64,000 nucleotides of DNA from assembly GCA_030762175.1 (NCBI GenBank), contig CM060833.1:74585501-74649500 (forward strand), read 5' to 3'. The translations under genes were made by a program, and so were the position numbers. Below the pieces are notes generated by a model. It had not been told where the DNA came from. It ran no database searches and worked only from the letters and a program-made list of their open reading frames with translations. Position 1 is the stretch's first letter. Each line of letters begins with the position of its first letter. This document shows, in pieces, positions 13,841 to 24,368 of the stretch. The DNA comes from Metallyticus violacea. Its lineage: Eukaryota > Arthropoda > Insecta > Mantodea > Metallyticidae.

Positions 13841-13843
13841 TAT
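13794..13843. repeat. (TA)n tract with palindromic flanks
   Basis: A TA run of about 38 bp is bracketed by ATACTGA on the left and TCAGTAT on the right. The whole 50-bp block is therefore a perfect inverted repeat able to form a cruciform. Confidence 0.95.
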
Positions 13844-14200
13844 AAAATATCATCTAAGAATTATAATGTTATGCGATGAAAAGATTAAAGCATTTTTGTC
13901 ATAATTTTCTAGTTCGTGTATAGCTATTTCCAGACCTGTATCAATTTAAGTGTTTCAGGGTCATTACTTGGGGGCTTATTTTATAATTTTAAACAACTTA
14001 GCTATTCCTTTATGAATTTTCCAATATGTTATTTGAGATTACTTTAATATCACTTATTCACCATGTTCTTGAACTCGCCACAATCTATCGCTTTTAGAAC
14101 AGAAGTTACATTTTCTACAGTTGATCTAAATTGATCAATTATTAGGATGGGGAAATACTTCAAGAGTCTTACATTATATCTCTAAGGCAGGGCTCATAAA

Positions 14201-14268
14201 CGGAAGATCTGGGAACTGTCCTCGCTTAAGACTTCCAGGTTTTCCGCAGTGCTCATCAAATGCCGGGC
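14201..14268 (+). mobile_element. Short degenerate SINE-A fragment
   Basis: The order AGATCTGGGAACTGTCCTC, then TTCCAGGTTTTCC, GTGCTCATCAAATGCCGGG follows the centre of SINE-A as seen in the fuller copies at 42301 and 56140. Head and tail are gone. It is one of the most diverged copies here and so probably old. Confidence 0.55.
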
Positions 14269-16922
14269 GTTATTCTAAGAAGGGTGAAGCTTTTGTTTCC
14301 ACGAATTTTCACCCATTTCAGTGCATTTCATTGTGTTGGTTCTGCGGTGAGCGGATATTGATGGCTAGCGCTTTGGATGCAATGCATTCCAACTTTTTAC
14401 AGGAAGGCTTCGCTCCAGAGTTTCTATCTGAAAACGGACTCCGTATGTGTTCGTGCCTCAGTGCTTCTGGATCGTATCCACCCGGTGTCTCCCTCACCTC
14501 ATCCCTTTCTCCCGGAGGTGCCCCAATTGAGGACCTAGGCACAAGTAACCAGCCAGCCTTTGAGCAAAGCTGAAGTACTGAAATATCCTCCTCAGTTCTT
14601 AACCACACAATTCAAACATTTCTCATATGCTAGTACAGAAACAAGGTGGAGCACCGCTGTCTTTAATTAAAGGTTGGCATATTTGCATAATTATGATTCA
14701 TGTAAAGCATATAGTCCCGCTTCTGTTTGATGGTAGCTACTAAAGTGCAACTGCTTTATACATTGTGTATATCTGGGAGAATTGCTTACCCTTGTAGTGG
14801 ATGCTGAAACTGTTCCTCCTCCTGTAGACACTCGTGTTTCTGGCAGTGACGCTGATCTTTAGATGTCAACAGTTCATGTCAATTGCGATAAACTGGATCT
14901 TTAAGGTAACGTCATAACAAGTAATCTGGTGATGTTGGGAAGGTTGATCTCAGTGACCATAATATTTTAGAAATTAGTCCATCGTCAAGGAAACTTCTGA
15001 TTAAGGCGAGAGACTCGGCTGACCTGTGCACATTTTGTTGAGAATATCCTTGAATTCAAAGTGTACAGCTGTTCAAACAAATTCCCCGAAAATGCGTTTC
15101 TACCGGTGTGTATTCACTGGGTATCCAAAAGAAAAATGGCATAGTATTCAGCTTCGCTTCTTATTCTGCGGGCAAAGGAACAATGCGTGCGGGCTAAGTG
15201 AATTCACATATCAGACAGGTGAAACCAGTCATTGTATGCACACGCTACCTTTGTCCTTCTATACGAGTAACATGGAATAGAGTACCTCAGCTCATGATAC
15301 AAACAACGTAATGATTTTCGAGGCAATTGCGGCGAGCGACCCCCCTCTGCCACATTTACCAAATAAGCATGCGATGCTTCCAGCATTGCTCAACTTCCTG
15401 GCAGGGGCATGCGCACACCGCGCTCTCTGAAATGAGCTTTGCATGGCAATAAGTACTCGTAGTTCGATATCCAGTAATATTTCACTAAAACAAACTCTGA
15501 AACAGCTTCAGCTATAGGTCACAATAGCCCAAAGAGGAGGAGCATTAACATTCCTGACGGTGGCATGTCATTTGGATGTCTTTCAAAACTTAATTTACAA
15601 ACAAAAATTCTACGTCGTTTAAACAAAATTTTGTTTGATTGATGTTAATTATATACAAAGTTATGTTAATTTAGAACCCATCCGTTTTAATGAATCGCCC
15701 TAACTGCCATAAATTTATACCCTCAACCTTATGACCCCTTGAGGTACTTTGACGATTGTGATCGAGATAATTGAGGTATGGCAAAAATAAATATAATGGA
15801 TTGCAGAAGTAGAGCATTTATATACTTTTTATAACCTTATGAGATGAGTTATTTGATGATCGAAGTGGGGGCTGATATGACCGGATACCTCGTCGCTCAA
15901 TGCCAGCCGGACTACATGAGTCAGGGGGGAGTTAAATGAAATGTTACGTTGGCCTTGAATTCCAAGCCAGTTAGTGTCATTTGAACAGAGACGACATATT
16001 TTCTAATTCTAGAGTAAAGTCTGCTAAGAATACCAAATGCAAATACTAGGTCTAATTAATCTATATCACAACAATTGTGCATTTATATTCGTACCAAGTC
16101 TACTCGTGCAATCAGGAAATCATTTGAAGAGAAATTCCGAGCTGATGGAGTTCTAAGTCTTAATTTGATTCACATGTTAGTAGATCTACACTTTTTTGAC
16201 GATTTAAAGAATAACTTCCGAAGAGATCATTTCCCAGAGAGAATTAAAAACGACAATAGAAATTTCATACGCAAATGTCAGAAATGTGTGGAGTATGAAG
16301 GTACGCAGTCGCAGCATTTCCTTGCGTGACATGGATGGATATATAACATTTTAAGTGCATTAGAGTGTATTAACATTGTCGCTCTAGTGTTTCTACTGTT
16401 GCTCCGGCCACCCGCCCCGCCTCTATTGTTGCCCGATTTGCCATAAGCGATACAATCCCGCGCTGCCCGGTCGGTCACTAGATAAATGGATGACCCGAAT
16501 ATATATCACTTTATCTTATGATACAAGTGTGAGCACTTGTCTTCTTGCCATAGAAGGACTCCACGAGTCGAAATATAGCGATCTCAAGTGTGACATTTTC
16601 TTAGTGTTTTATCCTTTTCTACTTTTATAATTACTGTTAATTTGTTACATTGTTAATAGTGTTACTTTTTATTTTTATTTTATATTATATACATACATAT
16701 ATGCGGAGGCAAATATGGAAGTATGCAATAAAATATAGCCAAAGCTGATATCTTAAAAAATAATAATAAAAAGTAGAGAAAGGAATTTAAAACAGACAAC
16801 CAAGAAATCAAAATCTACTAAAAGCATAAACAGATGTGATAATGTTCAGGGGCATGTAAACAGAGCAAAAAATCACAAATAAATTAAATGCAATGTGTTG
16901 GCATCCTAATGCTAACAAGGGA

Positions 16923-16944
16923 ACAGTAACAGTAACAGTAACAG
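16923..16944. repeat. (CAGTAA)n short tandem repeat
   Basis: Just under four CAGTAA hexamers in tandem. Nothing is associated with it. Confidence 0.8.
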
Positions 16945-18597
16945 GAGCATTAGCCTGGGGAACCGAATTATGGAAACTGTCTTAAAGGGAAACATAGATT
17001 AGCGGTAAGTAAATGATATAAGAACAATTTTAAAAATAAGCAAAGTTTAAAAAAATAGCACAATAGATCAATGTGAAAGAAGATAATTGGAATAGACTTG
17101 TAAATAATAGGATATAATCGAAAAATAATGCGAGAATAAGCACCCATATGTAAAAGAGGAAAACTCATAAATAATAAATCCATACATAGAAAAGAAATCT
17201 AGTTCCATAATTATGTACAGAAAGAGAGCACGGCCTGGGTAACTGTAAAATGCAATGTGATATATGTGTGGGAAGGGAACTTAATGTCAAAGCTGGTGGT
17301 GGACCTTTATAAGGAGAACAAAGAAGTCTAAACACATGTTTCTTATCTCTTAAAGTTTATAAGAAAATAAATCTTTTATGTTGAAACATGTGTAAACGCT
17401 GCTTAATGTTCTGCATCTAATCTTAGATACTCGGTATATGTTTGTTTGCATAAGTACTGTGCAATGTAAACAAACATACATGTTTCTCACTTTTTAAAAA
17501 ATACCTGTACAAACTTTTGTTTAGAATTGAATGGGAACATTCTGCTTTATATGTAGTTTATAAAGAGAATTAGAGAGTGGGACTAAACCGAGCACAATTT
17601 GAACGTACTTACCCGCATTATACAATGCTGCAGTATAAAGAGAGAGCAGTTCGCCTGCTCCCAGTGTTACAGAGGTCATGGTCCTGATGAGTAACAACAT
17701 AAAATTAGACTCCAGAAGCACAACATTATCTTACAAACAAGGCATGAGAAGCGTCCCCTTTTCATGTCTTTATCTTTTTATTTGGCTTTAAAACCCAATC
17801 TTGATTAACATCTGTGCGATATGCTTAAGGGTCAAAAATCACGTTCATCAATGTATATTTTATTTTCCTCTAGATCGTTTCTTTGATTGCAAGGGATTGC
17901 TTTACTATATACGGATTTTCATGGGTAATTCCGAAGTTTGATGCATCTGCAGCTGCAGCGCTTGGTTATATCTGAAGAAAACTGAACAAAGACAGCGTCA
18001 CGCTTTGCCTGTTGTTTGTTTATTAATATGGTTGTATGTCGCCAAGTACAACACAGTAGTAATGTACGCAAAGAAAGTAGTTCCATGTTGGCAATCTAAA
18101 TTTGAGAGTGGGTTCAGAATAAATAAGATCTACTATAAAAAAAATGAACACTTGTGACTTTCATTTGATTACTGCTGACTTAATGAAGTTGAATCTCGAA
18201 GTTATAAATTAATGCGCTCCAACTTCCAAGATGCTGCTCGCCTGACCCAGCGGTTGTTTAAACAAGGCAAGGCTCAAGCAGTTTGCGTGTTATCATGGTT
18301 GACGTTAATTAATCAATGTTGTTTCTAGGGAGACATAGTTTTGTAAAGCATAAATCTGGCAAGTCTTTAACTAGTGATGAGAAAACAATTATTTTAAACA
18401 TGTTTTCAAAGTTCTACGAAAAATATCCGGCACTTGCAATAACGGAGTAAACCTAACCTCAGAATTTTACCGGTCTTTTACATAGTGTTCTAACAATTGG
18501 AAAAATTCTTGGCGCGAATTGCGGAAGGATACATTGTTTTGTTTGTTTGTTGATGTTAGGATCACTCTAAGAGTGAATAGGCAATAATTATGTTTTC

Positions 18598-18628
<31 letters not shown>

Positions 18629-18655
18629 GTTGTTGTTGTTATTATTATTATTATC
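18598..18655. repeat. (ATT)n/(GTT)n microsatellite
   Basis: ATT units with a central block of GTT units. A poly-Asn frame on the minus strand across it is an artefact. Confidence 0.93.
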
Positions 18656-19229
18656 AGCGTCACTAAACAATCTTGGGTCATAGCACTGTTCCAAGTATTG
18701 TTATTGACCTATTATCATCCATATTCAAACACTGCTCCGAATAGCACTTAATCATTCAAAAGATTTCGTGCATCATAAATAAAAAGGCGGTTTTATCGCT
18801 AGACTTTCTCCTTAATCTCATATCTCCTCCAAAATTTCCCCTTTTCCAGCGTCGAGTTTCTAGAATTTGCCGAGATTAAATATGGGCTGTAAAGGAACTG
18901 TCAAACATGTATTTTATGCAGTTAGGATTCGTATCACTAATTACTATTTGTAACTCTAGTTATTCCAAGTACCTGGATCATTTCCAGAAAATTCTTGGGA
19001 ATCTCTCTTTTAGTATTAACTGAGGAACTTGCTTTATATTATTTTTTTCAATGCACAAACGCGTTGTCATTTGCAATGATGAGCACCGTAAGTGTCAATA
19101 TTGCAAACGAAAAAAGTTACTTAACAATTAATGAAATACTGTCACCTGAATATATAACTGATTAAATGTTTAATAAAAACACATTCGTAAATTGCCCACA
19201 ATCGCTATCAATGCATATCAGGCACAGCT

Positions 19230-19507
19230 GTTCAGTCCTGGTGATATAGTGGTAGCAATATTTGCCTCGTAAACCCAAGATTGAGGGTTCAGGGTTGGAT
19301 TTTTTCGGGCATAAAAATCTTAAGTATGAGAAGTAAAGCCGTGGTTCTCAAGTTGTAGATTTACGGCACATAAAAGAACCTCAAGCCTGAAAAAAGAGGC
19401 CTCTGAGAAAAATTTATCGGCCGTTTCATGCCTTAATTGAATGGGGCGCTGATGACCTGAAATGTTAAAGATGGTTTGTAAATGTACAAAATAGATAAAT
19501 AAACAAA
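19230..19507 (+). mobile_element. SINE-B copy with 11-bp target-site duplication
   Basis: The head TCCTGGTGATATAGTGGTAG is an A-box-like tRNA start. The body passes through TTTTTTCGGGCATAAAAATC, GTAAAGCCGTGG, AAGAACCTCAAGCCTGA, GGCCTCTGAG, GCCGTTTCATGCC and GCTGATGACCTGA, and the tail is rich in AAATAAAC. It is flanked by the direct repeat CAGGCACAGCT at 19219-19229 and 19508-19518, which fixes both ends. The B box is damaged and the central CTTCGGAAG hairpin is deleted. Confidence 0.92.
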
Positions 19508-19954
19508 CAGGCACAGCTACAAAATACTGCCTATCACTTTCTATTTCCTATCGAGAATTGGGAGCACTATCCCAAGGGATATTACCGATTTATTTTCAGT
19601 TCTTGCTTGATTAATGTTTCGTTTAATTCAAGTGGTTTTTTGTTCAAATCATGTTTGACTTAAAGAACCGGCCGTGTTAGTAAGTATGAATAAGTACTCT
19701 TGTGTCATGTTAAACAGTAATTTACAACCATGCATTTTTCAACTAATGAACCTTTCCCCACAGTATTAACTTGTTAATTTATTTATAATTAATGTGACTT
19801 TACTTACTAAATACTATGTAAATCGTGAGAACAAATGTCGTGCGAGTGGGCGATACTTGTGCGTATCATTCAGTGTTAACAATATCCAAACATGCAACTT
19901 CCGCTAAAATGTTCTCATCTTATCCTTTTATTTTTCAACCCTTTTATTATTGGG
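19508..19954. other. AT-rich gap, nothing recognised
   Basis: AT-rich sequence between the SINE-B copy and the next SINE candidate. No open frame, repeat or structure is worth naming. Confidence 0.5.
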
Positions 19955-20233
19955 CTTGACAAGACCAACTTTAGAATTATCAATCAAATATCAAGGCGGA
20001 AACCTTTTAAAGCGCAAGTTACCGTTACACCGCACACAACACCAGATTCCTTTTGATCCTGTAACAGAACTAACGGAACGATATGCTGAAATTTTGTGGA
20101 AAGGAAAGACCCATCACAGCATTTGCCTAAGCGAACAGGGAAAACGACCAATGTCTGTAAGGTCTGCCCAAAGAGATTTGAACCCGGGACCTCCTGAATT
20201 CCAGTCCGCCTGATTAACACCGCTTGGTCTACA
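19955..20233 (-). mobile_element. Candidate tRNA-derived SINE of a third family, minus strand
   Basis: Read on the minus strand the right edge looks like a tRNA head: ACCAAGCGGTGTTAATCAGG (A box), then GACTGGAATTCAGGAGGTCC and the B-box-like CGGGTTCAAATCTC. About 190 bp of body follows, ending near an AATAATAAAAGGG tail. The body does not match SINE-A or SINE-B. It is single-copy in this window and no clear TSD was found, so the family call rests on the promoter-like head alone. Confidence 0.45.
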
Positions 20234-20639
20234 TTTCACTTACCACCATTCTACTTCACCGGTTTAATAGATATTCATGTATTGTTTACAGTATCTCTGC
20301 ATTTGCGCATCGGAATAAGTTACCAAAATACAAAGCAGATATTTGGAAAGCGTGTGGCCATCTCATTATTCTCCAAGCGAAATTCGCCGTCATGCCGCAC
20401 AGCTCAACCCGATTCCACAAGCGTCCGAAGCAGAGATGAGGCAATGTCTTCAAATCCGAGTGTGGAAATGTAGCTAGGGAAAATGTTTCTGAACTGCTTC
20501 AACGAAAGATAGTATCGTTAGTGAAAAATTGAAGTGAAAAATAGTGAAGTCATGCAAGTGAAAATCCTGCAAGAACAAAGCTATAAGAGTAATAAAAGTG
20601 TATTATAGCACAGTATAAGATAATATTTAGTTATTTATT
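20234..20639. other. Unassigned gap
   Basis: Two overlapping frames of 63-71 codons (20224-20473) cover slightly GC-richer sequence, but no family is recognised. The remainder is AT-rich. Confidence 0.4.
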
Positions 20640-21005
20640 TTAGCCATTACGGAACTTTAACCTACCGCTGAGAGCGCTGCGTGTTGTACCTTCGTCTTGT
20701 GTCATCCCTGGTACAGTTCTGTATTGCAGGAAGGCATGTGACCAAAACACCGTATTCCGCCGGTCGACATCACCCGGAGGTTTTATGAGAGGTCGCAACC
20801 TCTCGTCAGGCAGCTTTCCAATCGTCTTTAGAGGATGAGTGAACCCCGTTTCAGATCTAACTTAGAAAATGTGTAAGTAGGTACCAGGGATTGAATCCGG
20901 GATCTCCAATCAAAAAGTATATTATAATAAAGAGTAAATGATTTATATTATAATCATTAATGTGATCAGCAGTCAGCAGCGCTAACCATTAGATCAAGAG
21001 GTGAT
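20640..21005 (-). mobile_element. Candidate tRNA-derived SINE (fourth family) with a split promoter
   Basis: On the minus strand TCTAATGGTTAGCGCTGCTG (A box, 20979-20992) is followed by GGATTCAATCCC (B box, 20888-20899), then a GC-richer body of about 230 bp including CTGAAACGGGGTTCACTCATC and a GACGAGAGGTTGCGACCTCTC hairpin. The spacing between the two boxes is about 80 bp rather than the usual 30-40 because AT-rich sequence is lodged between them, including the palindrome at 20937-20958. Only one copy is present, so family status is inferred. Confidence 0.5.
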
Positions 21006-21319
21006 CATGCAGTGTCACATAGAGCATTATAAGTAAACTAACTAAACCTTTTCTTCCGGTCTGGCTTTGCATTAAATAGAAGATGAGCCAGCCCTACTCT
21101 AGTAGGAGATCCTTGTTAAGCATTACCTATCATGTTTTCTGTTCCACCTTATGTAGTTATTTTCGTTTTACTATAAATGTTTTAATTAAAATAATAACTT
21201 GATAGATTGTATTAATTTGTTTTTATGTCTTTAACAGTAAAAAGAGCATCGATATGATCTGCCATTTTGAAAGTAGTTTTCTTTTCAAAGTAAAGTTTGT
21301 CGTTTTCTCTTTAATACTT

Positions 21320-21322
<3 letters not shown>

Positions 21323-21372
<50 letters not shown>
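21323..21372. repeat. (TA)n microsatellite
   Basis: About 25 uninterrupted TA units, self-complementary. Confidence 0.97.
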
Positions 21373-21377
<5 letters not shown>

Positions 21378-22768
21378 TACTCTATAACAAAATGGTAATA
21401 TCTCCGTATTTTTCGCAACCATTTCTTTATTATTTTGTTTATATGTTAATTATTTTGCAACGTAGCATTCCATGACAACATCCCTTTACACCAAACTGTG
21501 TTAAAATGTTTAATAATATTATTTTTATTTTCTTGTTTACTTATGCAATTCTAGGTCGTAATTGTTCATCCCCTGGAGTTATTTTATATTTTTATTCCAT
21601 TAAAACATGTTCTAACTCCTTTATTGCTATGTGGTATATTTTAAATGCTCTGTAGCTGTCATTTCTTCGTTTATATCAATTAATAACTGTGTATAGTAAC
21701 ATGTAAAGCATTTATCTCCAAATTTAACTGTTTTTGGAAACCATTTTCAGGCTGTACATTAGAATATGACTTTTCTACATGGCAATCTTCCTGAGTTAAT
21801 TTTTTTACTCGTTAAGACAACAACAAAAATATAAGCACAAATGTAAGATATCAAATTGCACTACTATTGCTTATGAAACAAGTCTTCATTAGCTGGCAGA
21901 GCCCGTTCAGCAACGGATGCAGCCCAAAATAAGTCGCAAATATGTTAATTTGCTATATTTTAAATTTTATTTGAGAAGTATGGTTAATAAATTTGCATTA
22001 ACCGGGGGTGCGTTTTAATCTTAAAAAAATAGCGATATTGTCAGAAAAAAATAACTTAAATGTATACAATTTAATTATTTGAAAAAAATTAAGGAAAAGT
22101 GCATAAAATAGCACTATGTGTTTCAAATCAATGACATTGCAGATAATATAGTGAAAAAAGTGCATAATATTGCATAGTTAAAATTAAAGTATAAAACTAA
22201 TTTAGTGACAGAAACACCAAAACGAGAAATATGCAATTTTCCGAATGGCTTGTAATAATTTATAGATAAGAAAAGATTACTAGGAACAGAATAATATTTT
22301 GGTGATTCCATGTAAACTAGGACTGAAATGAGGACAATTGTCCTCGTTTTTGTAATACTGCAACGTATAAAAAGGAATGGGTCAACTCTAAGTCTAATAG
22401 TTTTACACAACTATTCCACAAAGTTACTATGTTTTATTAAAACTGCCCTTTTTATAGTGACAGGCGAATAGCTTTCGAATCTCTTAAAATAGGTATTGGA
22501 AGAATAACCAATAGACAATAAAGGCGACGAACTGTACAACTCTACAGTTCCTGAAGGCGTTGAATTCATCAAGAGGCTGATTGCAGCAAAATGTACAGGC
22601 ATTGTACAACCTGCCAACATTTCCTTCAATACAACAATGTTGAATTTATCATAGATATAATTATGGCACCTTTTGATAATGAAATCAACATATGGCAAAA
22701 GATCAGTTCTTACGCCTTCAATCTTTTGTGTATTTCCAGGCCTCGGCAAAAACATTCTGTAAATTAAT

Positions 22769-22770
<2 letters not shown>

Positions 22771-22801
<31 letters not shown>
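22771..22801. repeat. T31 homopolymer
   Basis: An uninterrupted run of 31 T. If it is a poly-A tail on the minus strand, the retroposed body would lie to its right, but that sequence shows no recognisable SINE or LINE. Confidence 0.9.
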
Positions 22802-22803
<2 letters not shown>

Positions 22804-22854
22804 GGCTTTGAACTCGACTTTGAACTTGAACTTATAGTTAGCAAAACTAACCAA

Positions 22855-23869
22855 TGTTAACAAAATATTTTAAACTTTCAAACAATAGCAAACGGCACGT
22901 GAGGCAGCAGAACTTAAACCATCCAATGGTTTGAACTTGTTTGAACTTCTAAAAATAGGCGCAAAACTTGCATGTGCCTGTGTGATCCCGTGGCTCAGTG
23001 AAAGGCTTGTTAATTTAAGTCGGGTATATAAGGAGGTGTTTGCTCCGCTGGTACACGCAGTTACAATACGTCACCTGAGTCGCTGTTGACAGAATCAGCT
23101 GAGATTCAGATAACAAATTCTACTTCGGACGCTTTATTTATTATTTATTTACGGACGCTCTTTAACATCTCAGGTCATCAGCGTCCCATTCAACTCAGGG
23201 CGTGAAACGGCCGACAAATTTTGCTCAGAGGCCTCTCTTTCAGGCTTGAGGTTCTTTTTCGTGCCGCAAATGTACGACACGGGACCCACGGCTTTACTTC
23301 CCTTTCGAAGGAAGCCATACTTAGTATTTTTACGCCCGAAAAAATCCATCGGTCCTGGCCGGGTTCGAACCCACGATTTGGGTGTAGGAGGCATGCATGG
23401 TAACCACTACACCACCAGGACCGACTCTCTTCGGACGCGGGCACGCATATCCGAAACATCAGTTAAACAGGTTTAAGTTCTACACTCAGCTGAGAAGCAG
23501 TTTAAGTTTTACGTGCGGCGAGAAGCACTTGCTATTATTCCGATTTCGACGAAGGCACTCAGTTGTAACATATACACAGCAATACACACAGTACTAGTTT
23601 CACTTCTGAGTTTCACTCGCAGCAACTAAGTTCATATTCGACTTGGCTAAGTCTATCGTACGTAAAACACCAGGGGACGCGAAAGATTTTGAACATAATA
23701 AAGCACCAATATATTATGTTGCATCGCGTGCTTGTATATGTTCTTGTGCTCCTCTCCCAGTCCTGATGAATACGAATCAAAAAATAACAGAATTCACCTT
23801 GAGAAATTGTCATAGAAGCGTGGATAACAACACCGAAGCGATCATTAATCTATCTACCAAACCGCTTCA
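22855..23869 (+). mobile_element. LTR of a Ty3/gypsy-like retrotransposon, copy 1, split by SINE-B
   Basis: This segment aligns by eye along its length with 25682-26800, and its 3' half with the reverse complement of 63462-64000. The edges fit an LTR: it opens TGTTAACAAAAT and closes CCGCTTCA. A TATA-like TATATAAGG lies at 23025 and an AATAAA signal at 23697-23702. A primer-binding-site-like TGGCGCCC follows four to five bases beyond the end. Without the inserted SINE-B (23133-23428) the LTR is about 720 bp. No gag or pol follows, so it is a solo LTR with a stub of leader. Boundaries are good to a few bases. Confidence 0.8.
23123..23438 (-). mobile_element. SINE-B inside LTR copy 1, with 10-bp TSD
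   Basis: A minus-strand SINE-B whose head (right side) carries GGTTCGAACCC and ACTACACCACCAGGACCGAC. The TSD CTTCGGACGC sits at 23123-23132 and 23429-23438, so the element proper is 23133-23428. LTR copy 2 has the uninterrupted site (TTCTACTTCGGACGTGGGCA), which proves the insertion. The body keeps the CTTTCGAAGG hairpin and GGCCGACAAATTTTGC. The tail on the left is TTTATTTATTATTT. Confidence 0.96.
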
Positions 23870-23950
23870 AAATTTGGCGCCCACTAGACGTCACTCATAC
23901 CAAACCTCTTCAAGGTGCTGCTAAGAGGGAAGATTAACGGTAGTGTATTT
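23870..23950 (+). mobile_element. Primer-binding site and leader stub of LTR copy 1
   Basis: TTTGGCGCCCACTAGACG just beyond the LTR fits a primer-binding site. Its first eight bases match the TGGCGCCC core that pairs with the 3' end of tRNA-Lys, used by many gypsy-type elements. The remainder has diverged. It is followed by ATACCAAACCTCTTCAAGGTG, also present in LTR copy 3. Beyond about 23950 the shared sequence is lost. Confidence 0.65.
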
Positions 23951-24080
23951 CCTGAGACAACTGTAGCCAACTTGCTTCATCAAATGGGCACACTGCGAGA
24001 AATGCTAGCATGTATCATTCTTTTATTATTTTTTTTCACTATAATCTATATGATTCTATATAGTCACAGTATTTCTACAG

Positions 24081-24368
24081 TCGGTCCTGGTAGTGAAGTG
24101 GTAACATTACTTGCCCTCTAAACCCAAGATCGCGGGTTCGATCCCGACCAGGACAGATGAATTTTTTCGGGAGTAAAAATCCTAAGTATGGCTTCCTTCG
24201 GAAGAGAAGTAAAGCCGTGGGTCCCGTTTCGTACATTTACAGCACGATAAAGAACCTCAAGCTTGAAAGAAGAGGCCTCTGAGCAAAATTTGTCGGCCGT
24301 TTCATGCCCTGATTTGAATGGGACGCTGATGACCTGAGATGTTAAAAAGGTCCGTAAATAAAACAAAT
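24081..24368 (+). mobile_element. SINE-B copy, full length
   Basis: The tRNA-like head TCGGTCCTGGTAGTGAAGTG carries the A box, and GCGGGTTCGATCCCGACC is a near-perfect B box. The body retains the CTTCCTTCGGAAGAGAAG hairpin, GTAAAGCCGTGGGTCCCG, AAGAACCTCAAGC, GGCCTCTGAGC, TCGGCCGTTTCATGCCC and GCTGATGACCTGAGATGTTA, and ends GTCCGTAAATAAAAC. A possible short TSD (ATTTCT on both sides) is weak. It lies between LTR copies 1 and 2, outside either LTR. Confidence 0.93.

Larger units (their letters stand above)
13421..19229. other. Unassigned sequence with small repeats
   Basis: It holds the TA palindrome (13794-13843), a SINE-A scrap (14201-14268), a CAGTAA repeat (16923-16944) and a mixed ATT/GTT repeat (18598-18655). 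At 14318-14608 both strands stay open for 80-96 codons over GC-richer sequence. The minus frame is richer in charged residues, but I recognise nothing in it and see no convincing splice or transposon structure. An 84-codon plus frame at 16075-16329 ending in an FIRKCQKC segment is likewise unassigned. Confidence 0.45.
21006..22854. other. AT-rich sequence with TA repeat and T31 run
   Basis: It contains the (TA)n tract and a T31 homopolymer at 22771-22801. Minus-strand frames of 95 and 114 codons (22123-22410, 22411-22755) lie back to back. The second begins ATG-Phe-Leu-Pro-Arg-Pro and has normal amino-acid variety, but I recognise no domain and there is no flanking gene structure. I leave it unassigned. 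Confidence 0.45.

Noticed and set aside
13794..13843. Transcription terminator hairpin
   Set aside because: The hairpin is a TA microsatellite with inverted flanks; there is no gene beside it.
22411..22755. 114-codon minus frame as a gene
   Set aside because: Amino-acid variety is reasonable, but there is no similarity I recognise, no promoter or splice evidence, and frames this long are expected by chance in 64 kb.
23190..23476. Overlapping frames with VRTHDLGVG and similar text
   Set aside because: They are translations of SINE-B; the same peptide text recurs in every copy and both strands stay open by composition.
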